From assembly GCF_002929355.1 (NCBI RefSeq), contig NZ_PJIR01000012.1, positions 17,204 through 81,203 on the forward strand: a stretch of 64,000 bases of DNA, written 5' to 3'. The notes under the pieces are model-generated. The model was given only the letters and a program-made list of their open reading frames with translations. It searched no databases and was not told the origin of the DNA. Source of the stretch: Arthrobacter sp. B0490. GTDB taxonomy: Bacteria; Actinomycetota; Actinomycetes; Actinomycetales; Micrococcaceae. Shown here piece after piece: positions 39,570 through 47,442 of the stretch; position 1 is the first letter of the stretch; the number at the start of each line of letters is the position of its first letter. The position numbers and the translations under genes were made by a program.

Positions 39570-40055
39570 ATGACGGAAACGATCCTCGTGCTGACCGAGG
39601 AAGCCCTGACCCTGCCCGATCTCTCCAATCTGCGGTCCCTGCAGGGGGACGAGCCCGCGGACGTCGTCGTGCTCATCCCCGAGGACCGCAACGAGTCCGT
39701 CCTCGGCGAGTTCTTCCGGCACCTGAGCCTGCTCGAGGTGGGCGAGGCCTTCCGCTCGTTCTCCGCGGACGACCGCCAGCACGACGAGGCCGCGGCCCGC
39801 TCCGCGCTCGAGGAATCGCTGCGACTGCTCGCGCACGAGGGGTTCACGGCGCGCGGCCGGACGACGACGGGAAACCCCGTGGACGCCCTCGTGCACGAGG
39901 CTGCCGACACCGGCGCCGGGCAGGCCGTGGTCATCACCCGCCCCCACGCGGTGGCGGACACCTTCCACCGTGACTGGGCCAATCAAGCGCAGGACAAGCT
40001 CGGGATCGCCGTGCTGCACCTGTACTCGGGCTCGGGATTTATTGGCGACTCCTAG
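39570..40055 (+). CDS. Conserved-type small protein, function unknown
   Basis: 161 residues, not recognised with confidence. The N-terminus [14 protein letters not shown] and the later [15 protein letters not shown] look like beta strands of a Rossmann-like alpha/beta fold, and the C-terminus contains [17 protein letters not shown]. The nucleotide-binding glycine motif of universal stress proteins is not present, so that label is not given. The next gene, msrB, starts 14 bp downstream without a clear ribosome-binding site, suggesting a two-gene unit. Confidence 0.6.
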   Translation: MTETILVLTEEALTLPDLSNLRSLQGDEPADVVVLIPEDRNESVLGEFFRHLSLLEVGEAFRSFSADDRQHDEAAARSALEESLRLLAHEGFTARGRTTTGNPVDALVHEAADTGAGQAVVITRPHAVADTFHRDWANQAQDKLGIAVLHLYSGSGFIGDS

Positions 40056-40069
40056 GCGTTGCACGCACT

Positions 40070-40498
40070 ATGACTACCGAACATGACGCCTACCGCCCCG
40101 AGATCCGGAAGACCGACGACGAGTGGCGGCAGGAACTGACACCGCAGGAGTTCCAGGTGCTGCGGAAGGCCGGCACCGAGCGCCCGTACACCGGGGAGTA
40201 CTACGACGCGAAGACCGCCGGCACCTATGCGTGCCGAGCCTGCGGCGCCGACCTCTTCACGAGCAACGAGAAGTTCGACTCCCACTGCGGGTGGCCCTCC
40301 TTCTGGGCGCCGCTCGCCGAGGACAAGGTCCGCTACCTGCACGACAGGTCGCTCGGCATGGAACGCATCGAGGTACGCTGCGCCCGCTGCGATTCGCACC
40401 TGGGACACCTGTTCAAGGGTGAGGGTTTCGACACGCCCACCGACCAGCGCTTCTGCATCAACTCCGTCTCGATGAAGCTGGTGCCCGCCGGGGAGTAG
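40070..40498 (+). CDS. msrB: Peptide methionine-(R)-S-oxide reductase
   Basis: Repairs oxidised methionine (R form) in proteins. 142 residues with the two zinc CxxC motifs, Cys55/Cys58 (ACRAC) and Cys104/Cys107 (CARC), the catalytic Cys129 in RFCINSVSM, and the GWPSFWAPL and [11 protein letters not shown] substrate motifs. It follows the 39.6 kb unknown gene and is ended by a strong terminator. Confidence 0.97.
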   Translation: MTTEHDAYRPEIRKTDDEWRQELTPQEFQVLRKAGTERPYTGEYYDAKTAGTYACRACGADLFTSNEKFDSHCGWPSFWAPLAEDKVRYLHDRSLGMERIEVRCARCDSHLGHLFKGEGFDTPTDQRFCINSVSMKLVPAGE

Positions 40499-40523
40499 CG
40501 CCCCGCGGAGCAGTACGGAACGG

Positions 40524-40561
40524 CATGGGAAAGGCCAGTCCTCGGACTGGCCTTTCCCATG
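40524..40561 (+). terminator. msrB terminator
   Basis: A perfect 17-bp stem with a CTCG loop, 25 bp after the msrB stop. It contains TTTCCC in its 3' arm but no long U tail follows. Confidence 0.75.
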
Positions 40562-40714
40562 GGCGAGGTGAGTTCTGGCTGATCCTCGCCCCGCCGGGAC
40601 GGGAAGCGAGCATTAGCATTCCTTAACTGACCGTCGGTAAAGTGTAAGTATCGCTGGTTGCCTTGCTACTGTCACGGCACGACAGCGATCCGTCCCCTAC
40701 AGGAAGCAGGAGCC

Positions 40715-42079
40715 ATGACCGTCACCCCGCTCGCCCCCGTCGACAACGAGCCGCAGGAGCATGCGGCATGGCACGCCCTGAAGGCCGCAGCGCACCAGCT
40801 GCGCCTCCTGCAGGTCAAGGACGGCTCCGTCCCCGACCCCGAGCACCACGCCGAGGCCGCCGCCGCCACGGACGCCATCACCGCCGCCGTGCAGGAGCTC
40901 GCTCCGCTGTTCCCGCACGACGCCGAGTACCTGGGCCGCACGGTCACGGCCTTCGAGGCGTGGCGCTCGAGCGGCTTCGCCGTCCCCGACTTCCTCGAGC
41001 CCCTCCTGGCGTTCCAGCCCCAGCTCGACCGGACCGACGGCCTCCAGCACCTCGTCGTCTTCCCGATGTACACGCAGAACGGCAGTACCAGCCGCCTCGT
41101 CGAGGCCGTGCTCATCGAGGTCCTCTGGCCCGAGTTCATCGCCGAGCTCGAGGCCGGCGACTACTCCAATGCCCTGTTCGTGCCCATCCGGTTCCTCGAC
41201 TTCACCGACGGGTACAACACCAATTCGGCCGTCCTCTTCCCCGAGACGGTCGCCGTCAGCTCCACGCCGACCTTCACCTGGGGTGCCATCTTCGCCGACC
41301 GCGAGGCGGCACGGTTCCGCCGCGTCGTCCGCGCCGCCGCGGACATCACGCGCCTCGACCTGCCCGACGACGCGCTGGAGCTCCTCGAGGACCAGGAGCT
41401 CACCGAGGAGACGTTCGTGATGTGGGACCTCATCCACGACCGCACCCACATGCGCGGCGACCTGCCCTTCGATCCGTTCATGATCAAGCAGCGCATGCCG
41501 TTCTTCCTGTACTCGCTCGAGGAGCTGCGCTGCGACCTCACGGCCTTCCGCGAATCCGTCCGGATCGAGCACGACGACGACGCGTCCCCCGAGGCACGCA
41601 GGCACGCGAAGCTCGTCCAGTACGCCGTCATCTTCGACCGCATCTTCCGCTTCAGCATCACGGGCAGCCGCGTGCGGAACTACGACGGCCTCGGCGGCCA
41701 GTTGCTCTTCGCGTGGATGCACCAGCACCGCGTGCTGCACTGGACCGACACGAAGCTGACCATCGACTGGGACGAGGTGGCCGACGTCGTCGTCGCCCTC
41801 GGCGAGCAGATCGAGCAGCTGTACTGGCGGTCCATCGACCGGCCCAAGACCGCGCACTGGCTCGCAGCCTACGAACTGGTCTCCGCGACGGTCACCCCGC
41901 ACCCCGCCTCGGTATGGGCCAAGGGTCCGGACGCCCTCGACCTCATGGGGCCGCCGCGCGGTCTCACGGACGCCGTACTCGACGACGAATTCCCGCTCTC
42001 GATGTTCTTCGAGGCGCTGGACCGCAAGATGAAGCCCGTCATCGAGTCGACCGCGGGCATCACCGCGCACACGGCGTGA
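40715..42079 (+). CDS. DUF6421 family protein (possible gluzincin-like metalloenzyme)
   Basis: 454 residues with no known function. MWDLIHDRTHMRGD places H241-D242-R-T-H245, an HExxH-like pattern with Asp for Glu; 23 residues later LEELRCDLTAF gives Glu269/Glu270 and Asp274, like the ExxR(A/C)D helix of gluzincin metallopeptidases. Another conserved-looking block is GGQLLFAWMHQHRVLHWTD. ATG at 40715 has GCAGGAG upstream. The SDR gene overlaps its stop by four bases (GTGA), so the two are translationally coupled. The metalloenzyme idea is an inference from residue pattern only. Confidence 0.8.
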   Translation: MTVTPLAPVDNEPQEHAAWHALKAAAHQLRLLQVKDGSVPDPEHHAEAAAATDAITAAVQELAPLFPHDAEYLGRTVTAFEAWRSSGFAVPDFLEPLLAFQPQLDRTDGLQHLVVFPMYTQNGSTSRLVEAVLIEVLWPEFIAELEAGDYSNALFVPIRFLDFTDGYNTNSAVLFPETVAVSSTPTFTWGAIFADREAARFRRVVRAAADITRLDLPDDALELLEDQELTEETFVMWDLIHDRTHMRGDLPFDPFMIKQRMPFFLYSLEELRCDLTAFRESVRIEHDDDASPEARRHAKLVQYAVIFDRIFRFSITGSRVRNYDGLGGQLLFAWMHQHRVLHWTDTKLTIDWDEVADVVVALGEQIEQLYWRSIDRPKTAHWLAAYELVSATVTPHPASVWAKGPDALDLMGPPRGLTDAVLDDEFPLSMFFEALDRKMKPVIESTAGITAHTA

Positions 42080-42780
42080 GTCCCGCCCCGGGCCGCACGG
42101 CCGTCGTCGCCGGCGCCACGAGCGCGGCCGGCATCGCGCTCACCCGTCGCCTGATCGGGGACGGCCTGACCGTGGTCGCCGTCGGCTCCGACTCCGCACG
42201 CCTCGCGGCGGCGTTCACCGGGCTCGACGGCGTCGTCCGCCAGGAGTGCGACCTCACGGACGAGGTCGCCGTGGGCGGCCTCGCCGACCGCGTGCTCGCC
42301 GACCACGGCGGCGCCGACGCGCTGTTCCACCTCGTGGGGGGCTGGCGGGGTGGCCGGGGCATCACCACCCAGACCACGGCCGACTACGACGTGCTGCACC
42401 GGTCGGTGTTCCTCACGCTGTTCAACACCAGCCGGGCGTTCTACGACCAGCTGGCCGACGGCGCCGGGCGGCTCGCGGCCGTGACCGCGACAGCGGTGGC
42501 GGCACCGACCGCGGCGAACGCCTCCTACGCCGCGGTGAAGGCGTCGGTCGACGCCTGGCTGCAGGCCGTCGCGCAGGGCTTCGCGAAGGACGGCTCCGAG
42601 GCTGCCGCGACGGCGGTCGTCGTCAAGGCCCTCGTGGACGACGCGATGCGGCAGCAGCAACCCGAGCGGTCGTTCCCGGGCTTCACGCACGTCGACGACC
42701 TCGCCCGCATCCTCGCCTCCCTGCCCGGCGCGCCGGCCGGCGAGGTCAACGGTGCCCGTATCGACGCCGTCCGGGCATGA
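42076..42780 (+). CDS. Atypical short-chain dehydrogenase/reductase
   Basis: 234-residue Rossmann protein. The nucleotide loop GATSAAGIALTRRL (13-26) replaces the usual TGxxxGIG, the NNAG strand motif is LVGGW (87-90 region), and the YxxxK pair is present as Tyr151/Lys155 (YAAVK). The canonical catalytic Ser is not at its usual distance; Thr or Ala occupy that area. It may bind NAD(P) and act as a weak or specialised reductase. GTG start coupled to the DUF6421 stop; the aldolase-like gene follows after 24 bp. Confidence 0.8.
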   Translation: MSPAPGRTAVVAGATSAAGIALTRRLIGDGLTVVAVGSDSARLAAAFTGLDGVVRQECDLTDEVAVGGLADRVLADHGGADALFHLVGGWRGGRGITTQTTADYDVLHRSVFLTLFNTSRAFYDQLADGAGRLAAVTATAVAAPTAANASYAAVKASVDAWLQAVAQGFAKDGSEAAATAVVVKALVDDAMRQQQPERSFPGFTHVDDLARILASLPGAPAGEVNGARIDAVRA

Positions 42781-42792
42781 GCCCCGCTCGGG

Positions 42793-42798
42793 GATAAT
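42793..42798 (+). promoter_or_regulatory. Possible -10 box of the aldolase gene (leaderless)
   Basis: GATAAT ends six bases before the GTG at 42805, so the aldolase may also have its own transcript in addition to read-through from the cassette. Confidence 0.4.
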
Positions 42799-42804
42799 GG
42801 GACG

Positions 42805-43884
42805 GTGACCGACACGATGATCCCAGCCACCGTTCCCGCGCCCCTGCACGACCGCACCTCGCGCAGCTTCGCGTCCGACAACTACTCGGGTGTGCACCCC
42901 GAGGTCCTCGCGGCCCTGGCGGCCGCCAACGAGGGGCACCAGGTGGCCTACGGCGAGGACCAGTACACCGCCCGGCTGCAGGAGGTCATGGAGCACCACT
43001 TCGGCGAGGGCATCTCGATCTACCCGGTGTTCAACGGCACGGGCGCCAACGTGCTCTCGCTGCAGTCCATCCTGCCGCGCTGGGGAGCGGTGATCTGCCC
43101 CCAGACGGCGCACATCAACGTGGACGAGAACGCCGCGCCCGAGCGTGTCGGCGGCATCAAGCTCCTGTCCGTCCCCACACCCGACGGCAAGCTGACCCCC
43201 GAGCTCATCGACCGGGAGGCGTGGGGCTGGGGCGACCAGCACCGGGCGCAGCCGCTGGCCGTCTCGATCACCCAGACCACCGAGCTCGGCACGCTGTACT
43301 CCGTGGCGGAGATCAGGGCGATCGCCGACCACTGCCACGCGCGCGGCATGCGCGTCCACATGGACGGTGCGCGCCTCGCGAACGCGGCGGCCGCCCTGGG
43401 CCAGCCGCTGCGTGCCTTCACACGGGATGCCGGGGTGGACATCCTGTCCTTCGGCGGCACCAAAAACGGCCTCATGTTCGGCGAGTGCATCGTCGTGCTG
43501 GACCAGGAGGCATCCACAGGCCTGGACTACCTGCGGAAGATGAACATGCAGCTCGCGTCCAAGATGCGCTTCGTCTCGGCGCAGCTCATCGCGCTGCTCG
43601 AGGGCGACCTCTGGCTCCGCTCGGCGTCGCACGCCAATGCCATGGCCGCACGCCTCACGGAGGGAGCGCGCGGTATCCAGGGTGTGACGCTCACGCAGGA
43701 GACCACCGCCAACGCCGTCTTCGCCATCCTCCCCCCGGGGGCGGCGGACCGCGTGCGCGAGAGCTTCCGGTTCTACGACTGGGACCAGGCGACCGGAGAG
43801 GTCCGGTGGATGTGCTCGTTCGACACCACGGAAGAGGACGTCGACGCGTTCCTCGACGCGATCCGCCGGGAAGTATCCGCCTGA
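42805..43884 (+). CDS. Low-specificity L-threonine aldolase-like PLP enzyme
   Basis: 359-residue fold-type I PLP enzyme of the beta-eliminating lyase/threonine aldolase group, which splits threonine or related beta-hydroxy amino acids to glycine and an aldehyde. N-terminus RSFASDNYSGVHPEV; the PLP-phosphate loop is FNGTGANVLSLQ, Asp187 in VHMDGARLANA and the Schiff-base Lys220 in SFGGTKNGLMFGE. GTG 42805 is preferred because of the six-base spacing to a -10-like box; ATG 42817 is an alternative. Third gene of the DUF6421 cassette. Confidence 0.88.
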   Translation: MTDTMIPATVPAPLHDRTSRSFASDNYSGVHPEVLAALAAANEGHQVAYGEDQYTARLQEVMEHHFGEGISIYPVFNGTGANVLSLQSILPRWGAVICPQTAHINVDENAAPERVGGIKLLSVPTPDGKLTPELIDREAWGWGDQHRAQPLAVSITQTTELGTLYSVAEIRAIADHCHARGMRVHMDGARLANAAAALGQPLRAFTRDAGVDILSFGGTKNGLMFGECIVVLDQEASTGLDYLRKMNMQLASKMRFVSAQLIALLEGDLWLRSASHANAMAARLTEGARGIQGVTLTQETTANAVFAILPPGAADRVRESFRFYDWDQATGEVRWMCSFDTTEEDVDAFLDAIRREVSA

Positions 43885-43895
43885 TCCTCGCTGTC

Positions 43896-43931
43896 CGGAC
43901 ACCCCCGGAGGCACCCCACCGGGGGTGTCCG
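43896..43931 (+). terminator. Terminator after the aldolase gene
   Basis: 13-bp perfect stem (CGGACACCCCCGG and complement) with a 10-base loop, 11 bp after the stop. No U tract. Confidence 0.6.
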
Positions 43932-43981
43932 ATCGGTACCGGACACCGGCGCGTCGCCGTGGAGCGCACCCCCGCAGGGCA

Positions 43982-43987
43982 TAGCCT
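43982..43987 (+). promoter_or_regulatory. Likely -10 box of the DUF3000 gene (leaderless)
   Basis: TAGCCT ends exactly six bases before the GTG at 43994. Confidence 0.5.
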
Positions 43988-43993
43988 GCGGGG

Positions 43994-44620
43994 GTGAGTG
44001 CTATCGGAGGCGTGTCGCAACTTCCTGCCGAGTTCCTCGACGCCCTGGCCGGCCTCCGGACGGCCGTCCGCCGCAGCGAGATCCGGCTCGAGGAGGTCCC
44101 GGCGCCCTCGCGGCTCGCCCCGTTCGCGGTGGCCCTCGGCGCGGAGGTCTTCGAGGCCACGTCGCTGCCGGTGCACGGGCCCGCGCGCGGCCTGCTCGCG
44201 TCGCCCGAGCCGGAGGAACTCGCCACGGGCCGCTTCATCCTCCTCTACGACCCCGAAGGCTCCGAGGTCTGGAACGGCCGGTTCCGCGTCGTCACCTACA
44301 TCCGCGCGCAGCTCGAGGCCGACATGGGCAACGACGCCCTGCTCGGGTCCGTCGCGTGGACCTGGCTCGTGGAGGCCCTCGAGACGCACGGCGCACGGCA
44401 CCACAGCACGGGGGGCACCGCCACGAGGATCCTCTCCGAGAGCTACGGGACCCTCGAGGACCGGCCCGACACCATCGACATCGAACTCCGGGCCTCGTGG
44501 ACACCCGAGACCTCCGACGTCCGCCGCCACCTCGAGGCCTGGTCCGAGATGGTGTGCACGTTCGCCGGCCTGCCACCCCTGCCTGCGGGCGTCGCCCACC
44601 TGCCCCACCGCAGGTCCTGA
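43994..44620 (+). CDS. DUF3000 family protein
   Basis: 208 residues of unknown function, matching the actinobacterial DUF3000 pattern: LRTAVRRSEIRLEEVPAPSR, GRFILLYDPEGSEVWNGRFR and AWTWLVEALETHGARHHSTG. Found just upstream of the RNase D/HRDC gene in many Actinobacteria, as here, so a shared role in RNA metabolism is possible but unproven. GTG start, apparently leaderless. Confidence 0.85.
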   Translation: MSAIGGVSQLPAEFLDALAGLRTAVRRSEIRLEEVPAPSRLAPFAVALGAEVFEATSLPVHGPARGLLASPEPEELATGRFILLYDPEGSEVWNGRFRVVTYIRAQLEADMGNDALLGSVAWTWLVEALETHGARHHSTGGTATRILSESYGTLEDRPDTIDIELRASWTPETSDVRRHLEAWSEMVCTFAGLPPLPAGVAHLPHRRS

Positions 44621-44770
44621 GCAGATTCGCGAGCACATCCTGGTTCCCGTCGTCCCCGCGTATCCCGGGCGGTCGCTGCAGTCGGCGTGTTCCGCCAGGA
44701 CCCGTCGGCGGGCCGAGAACCATCAACGACGACGGGTTCCTCCGCTTCGGGGCGGGGCTACCCGCGGGGA

Positions 44771-44776
44771 TAGACT
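44771..44776 (+). promoter_or_regulatory. Likely -10 box of the RNase D gene
   Basis: TAGACT ends nine bases before the ATG at 44786, so the mRNA would be leaderless or have a leader of only one or two bases. Confidence 0.45.
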
Positions 44777-44785
44777 GAAATCATC

Positions 44786-46096
44786 ATGACCTCCTCTACG
44801 TCCGAACAGATGGACAGCACCGAAGCGCCCGACCCCGCCGTCGATCCCGGACCCCAGGAACTACCCCTCCTGACCGAGCCGCGCGACGGCGTCCCCCTCG
44901 TCATCGACACCCAGAGCGGCCTCGAGCGGGCCGCCGCGGCACTCGCCGCGGGAACGGGGCCTGCGGGCGTGGACGCCGAGCGGGCCTCGGGGTTCCGCTA
45001 CGGACAGCGCGCGTTCCTCGTGCAGATCCGTCGCGAGGGCGCCGGCACCTGGCTGATCGATCCCGAGCCGTTCGACGACCTCCGGATCATCGACGACGCC
45101 CTCGACGGCGTCGAATGGATCCTGCATGCCGCGAGCCAGGACCTGCCCTGCCTGTCCGAGCTCGGCATGTGGCCGGACCGGCTCTTCGACACCGAGCTCG
45201 CCGCGCGCCTCGCGGGCCTCCCCCGGGTCGGTCTCGCCGCCGTCATCGAATCGCAGCTCGGGTTCAGCCTCGCGAAGGAGCACTCCGCCGCGGACTGGTC
45301 GAAGCGCCCGCTGCCGGAGCCGTGGCTCCGCTACGCGGCACTCGACGTCGAGGTCCTGCCGGAGCTGCGGGAGAAGCTGGCCGGACTGCTGCAGCAGGAC
45401 GGGAAGCTCGCCATCGCCGAGGAGGAGTTCGAGCACATCCGGAGCACTCCCCCGGCGGAGCCGCGCGTCGACCCGTGGCGCCGCACCTCCGGGCTGCACC
45501 AGCTGCGCGACCGGCGGCAGCTCGCCGCCGTCCGGCAGATGTGGCTCGAACGCGAGGATCTCGCTCAGCGTCGCGACGTCGCACCGGGCCGCCTCATCCC
45601 CGACTCGGCGATCGTGGCAGCGGCGAAGGCCATGCCCTCCACCGTCCCCCAGTTGCTGGCCACGAAGGGCTTCCACGGCCGGGCGGCCCAGAAGGAAGCG
45701 CCACGCTGGCTGAAGTGCATCAGCGAGGCACGGAAGCTGACGGAACTCCCGCCCCTCCACGTCTCCACGAACGCCCCGCCGCCGCCGCGGGTCTGGGCGG
45801 AGAAGGACCCCGAGGCGGCCGCACGCCTGCAGACCGCACGGCCGCGGGTGGCCAAGCACGCGGAGAAGCTCGGCATGCCCGTCGAGAACCTGCTTACCCC
45901 TGACTACCTGCGCCGTATCGCGTGGCGTCCCCCGACGGAGCTCTCGCTCGAGTCGGTCTCCGCAGCACTGGCGGAGCTCGGCGCGCGCCCCTGGCAGGTC
46001 GAGCAGGTCGCCGCGATCATCACCGTGGCCTTCCTCGACCCGGACCCCCTTCCCGCGAAGGGCCGCCAGCCGGGCCAGGAGCCGTCCGACGACTGA
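44786..46096 (+). CDS. Ribonuclease D-like 3'-5' exonuclease with HRDC domain
   Basis: 436 residues. A DEDDy exonuclease domain: VDAERASGFRYGQR (first Asp/Glu), LHAASQDLPCL (middle Asp) and YAALDVEVLPEL (Tyr and last Asp). It is followed by an HRDC domain (WLEREDLAQRRDVAPGRLIP, DSAIVAAAKAMP). Likely acts in tRNA or stable-RNA 3' processing. The C-terminal part is linked by a Pro-rich stretch to another helical module ending in a disordered tail. Downstream of DUF3000 by 165 bp, in which no gene is seen. Confidence 0.92.
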   Translation: MTSSTSEQMDSTEAPDPAVDPGPQELPLLTEPRDGVPLVIDTQSGLERAAAALAAGTGPAGVDAERASGFRYGQRAFLVQIRREGAGTWLIDPEPFDDLRIIDDALDGVEWILHAASQDLPCLSELGMWPDRLFDTELAARLAGLPRVGLAAVIESQLGFSLAKEHSAADWSKRPLPEPWLRYAALDVEVLPELREKLAGLLQQDGKLAIAEEEFEHIRSTPPAEPRVDPWRRTSGLHQLRDRRQLAAVRQMWLEREDLAQRRDVAPGRLIPDSAIVAAAKAMPSTVPQLLATKGFHGRAAQKEAPRWLKCISEARKLTELPPLHVSTNAPPPPRVWAEKDPEAAARLQTARPRVAKHAEKLGMPVENLLTPDYLRRIAWRPPTELSLESVSAALAELGARPWQVEQVAAIITVAFLDPDPLPAKGRQPGQEPSDD

Positions 46097-46119
46097 CCCG
46101 GAGGGACCCGGCGAGCCGC

Positions 46120-46148
46120 TTGCACGCTATGTTACCGGCCAGTAACAT
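46120..46148 (+). promoter_or_regulatory. fadAB promoter
   Basis: TTGCAC (46120-46125) and TAACAT (46143-46148) are separated by exactly 17 bases, a good housekeeping-sigma promoter. The palindromic operator lies across the spacer and the -10. Confidence 0.65.
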
Positions 46149-46150
46149 AG
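46127..46150. promoter_or_regulatory. 24-bp palindromic operator at fadAB
   Basis: Perfect 9-bp inverted repeat CTATGTTAC / GTAACATAG with a 6-base spacer, overlapping the spacer and -10 box of the fadAB promoter. This geometry fits repression by a TetR-type regulator, released by an acyl-CoA ligand. No regulator gene lies next to it. Confidence 0.65.
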
Positions 46151-46182
46151 GCGCGGATCAACAACTCGAAGAGGAGCAACAG

Positions 46183-47442
46183 GTGAGCCTACAAACCGGG
46201 ACCCCGTCCACAGGCAGGACGTCACGTGCAGCGCGTGCCGTCCGCGACGTCGTCTTCGTCGACGGAGTGCGGACCCCCTTCGGCAAGGCGGGTGACAAGG
46301 GCATCTACGCGGGCATGCGCGCCGACGACCTCGTCGTGAAATGCATCCGCGACCTGCTCCGCCGGAATCCGTCGCTGCCGCCCGAGCGGGTGGACGACGT
46401 CGCGATCGCCGCCACCACGCAGACCGGCGACCAGGGCCTGACCATCGGCCGCACCGCAGCCCTCCTCGCGGGACTACCCCGGACCGTCCCCGGCTTCGCG
46501 ATCGACCGCATGTGCGCCGGCGCGATGACCGCCGTGACCACCACGGCGTCGGGCATCGCCTTCGGCGCGTACGACGTCGTCATCGCCGGCGGCGTGGAGC
46601 ACATGGGCAACCACCCCATGGGAGCCGGCGCGGACCCGAACCCTCGCTTCCAGTCGGAGCGGATCGTGGACCCCGCCGCCCTGAACATGGGCAACACGGC
46701 GGAGAACCTGCACGACCGCTTCCCGGCCATCACCAAGGAGCGGGCGGACACGTACGCGGTCCGCAGCCAGCAGAAGCTCGCGGCGGCCTACGAGGCCGGC
46801 AGCATCCAGCCGGACCTCGTACCCGTCGCCGGCCGGAAGGCAGGCTCCGGCTGGACGCTCAACACCGTCGACGAACCCCCTCGCCCCGGCACCACCGTGG
46901 AGGACCTCGCGAGCCTGCGCACCCCGTTCCGCGCCCACGGCCGCGTCACCGCCGGCAACGCCGCCGGGCTGAACGACGGCGCCACCGCTGCCCTGCTGGC
47001 CTCGGCCGACGCCGCCGAGGAGCTGGGCCTGCCCGTCCGCATGCGCCTGGTCGCCTACGCCTTCGCCGGCGTCGAGCCCGAGGTCATGGGCATCGGCCCG
47101 GTCCCGGCCACCGAGAAGGCCCTGCGCCAGGCCGGCCTGGAGATCGGCGACATCGGGCTCTTCGAGATCAACGAGGCCTTCGCCGTCCAGGTGCTGAGCT
47201 TCCTCGACCACTTCGGGATCGACGACGAGGACCCGCGCGTGAACCGCTACGGCGGCGCCATCGCCGTCGGGCATCCCCTGGCGTCCTCGGGCGTGCGTCT
47301 CATGAACCAGCTCGCCCGCCAGTTCGAGGAGGACCCCGAGGTGCGCTACGGCATGACCACCATGTGCATCGGCCTCGGCATGGGTGCCACCGTCATCTGG
47401 GAGAACCCCCACCACGAGCACTACGGACAGGATGCAGCATGA
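46183..47442 (+). CDS. fadA: Acetyl-CoA acyltransferase (3-ketoacyl-CoA thiolase)
   Basis: Thiolytic last step of fatty acid beta-oxidation. Thiolase features: active-site Cys in FAIDRMCAGAMTAV, NEAFAVQVLSF, GGAIAVGHPLASSG with the catalytic His, and CIGLGMGATVIW with the second Cys. 419 residues. GTG at 46183 has a GAGGAGC Shine-Dalgarno sequence; a longer upstream reading frame would run into the previous gene. It overlaps fadB by four bases (ATGA). Confidence 0.96.
   Translation: MSLQTGTPSTGRTSRAARAVRDVVFVDGVRTPFGKAGDKGIYAGMRADDLVVKCIRDLLRRNPSLPPERVDDVAIAATTQTGDQGLTIGRTAALLAGLPRTVPGFAIDRMCAGAMTAVTTTASGIAFGAYDVVIAGGVEHMGNHPMGAGADPNPRFQSERIVDPAALNMGNTAENLHDRFPAITKERADTYAVRSQQKLAAAYEAGSIQPDLVPVAGRKAGSGWTLNTVDEPPRPGTTVEDLASLRTPFRAHGRVTAGNAAGLNDGATAALLASADAAEELGLPVRMRLVAYAFAGVEPEVMGIGPVPATEKALRQAGLEIGDIGLFEINEAFAVQVLSFLDHFGIDDEDPRVNRYGGAIAVGHPLASSGVRLMNQLARQFEEDPEVRYGMTTMCIGLGMGATVIWENPHHEHYGQDAA

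Noticed and set aside
39570..40055. Universal stress protein label for the 39.6 kb gene
   Set aside because: The typical GxxG(9x)G(S/T) ATP-binding motif is missing.
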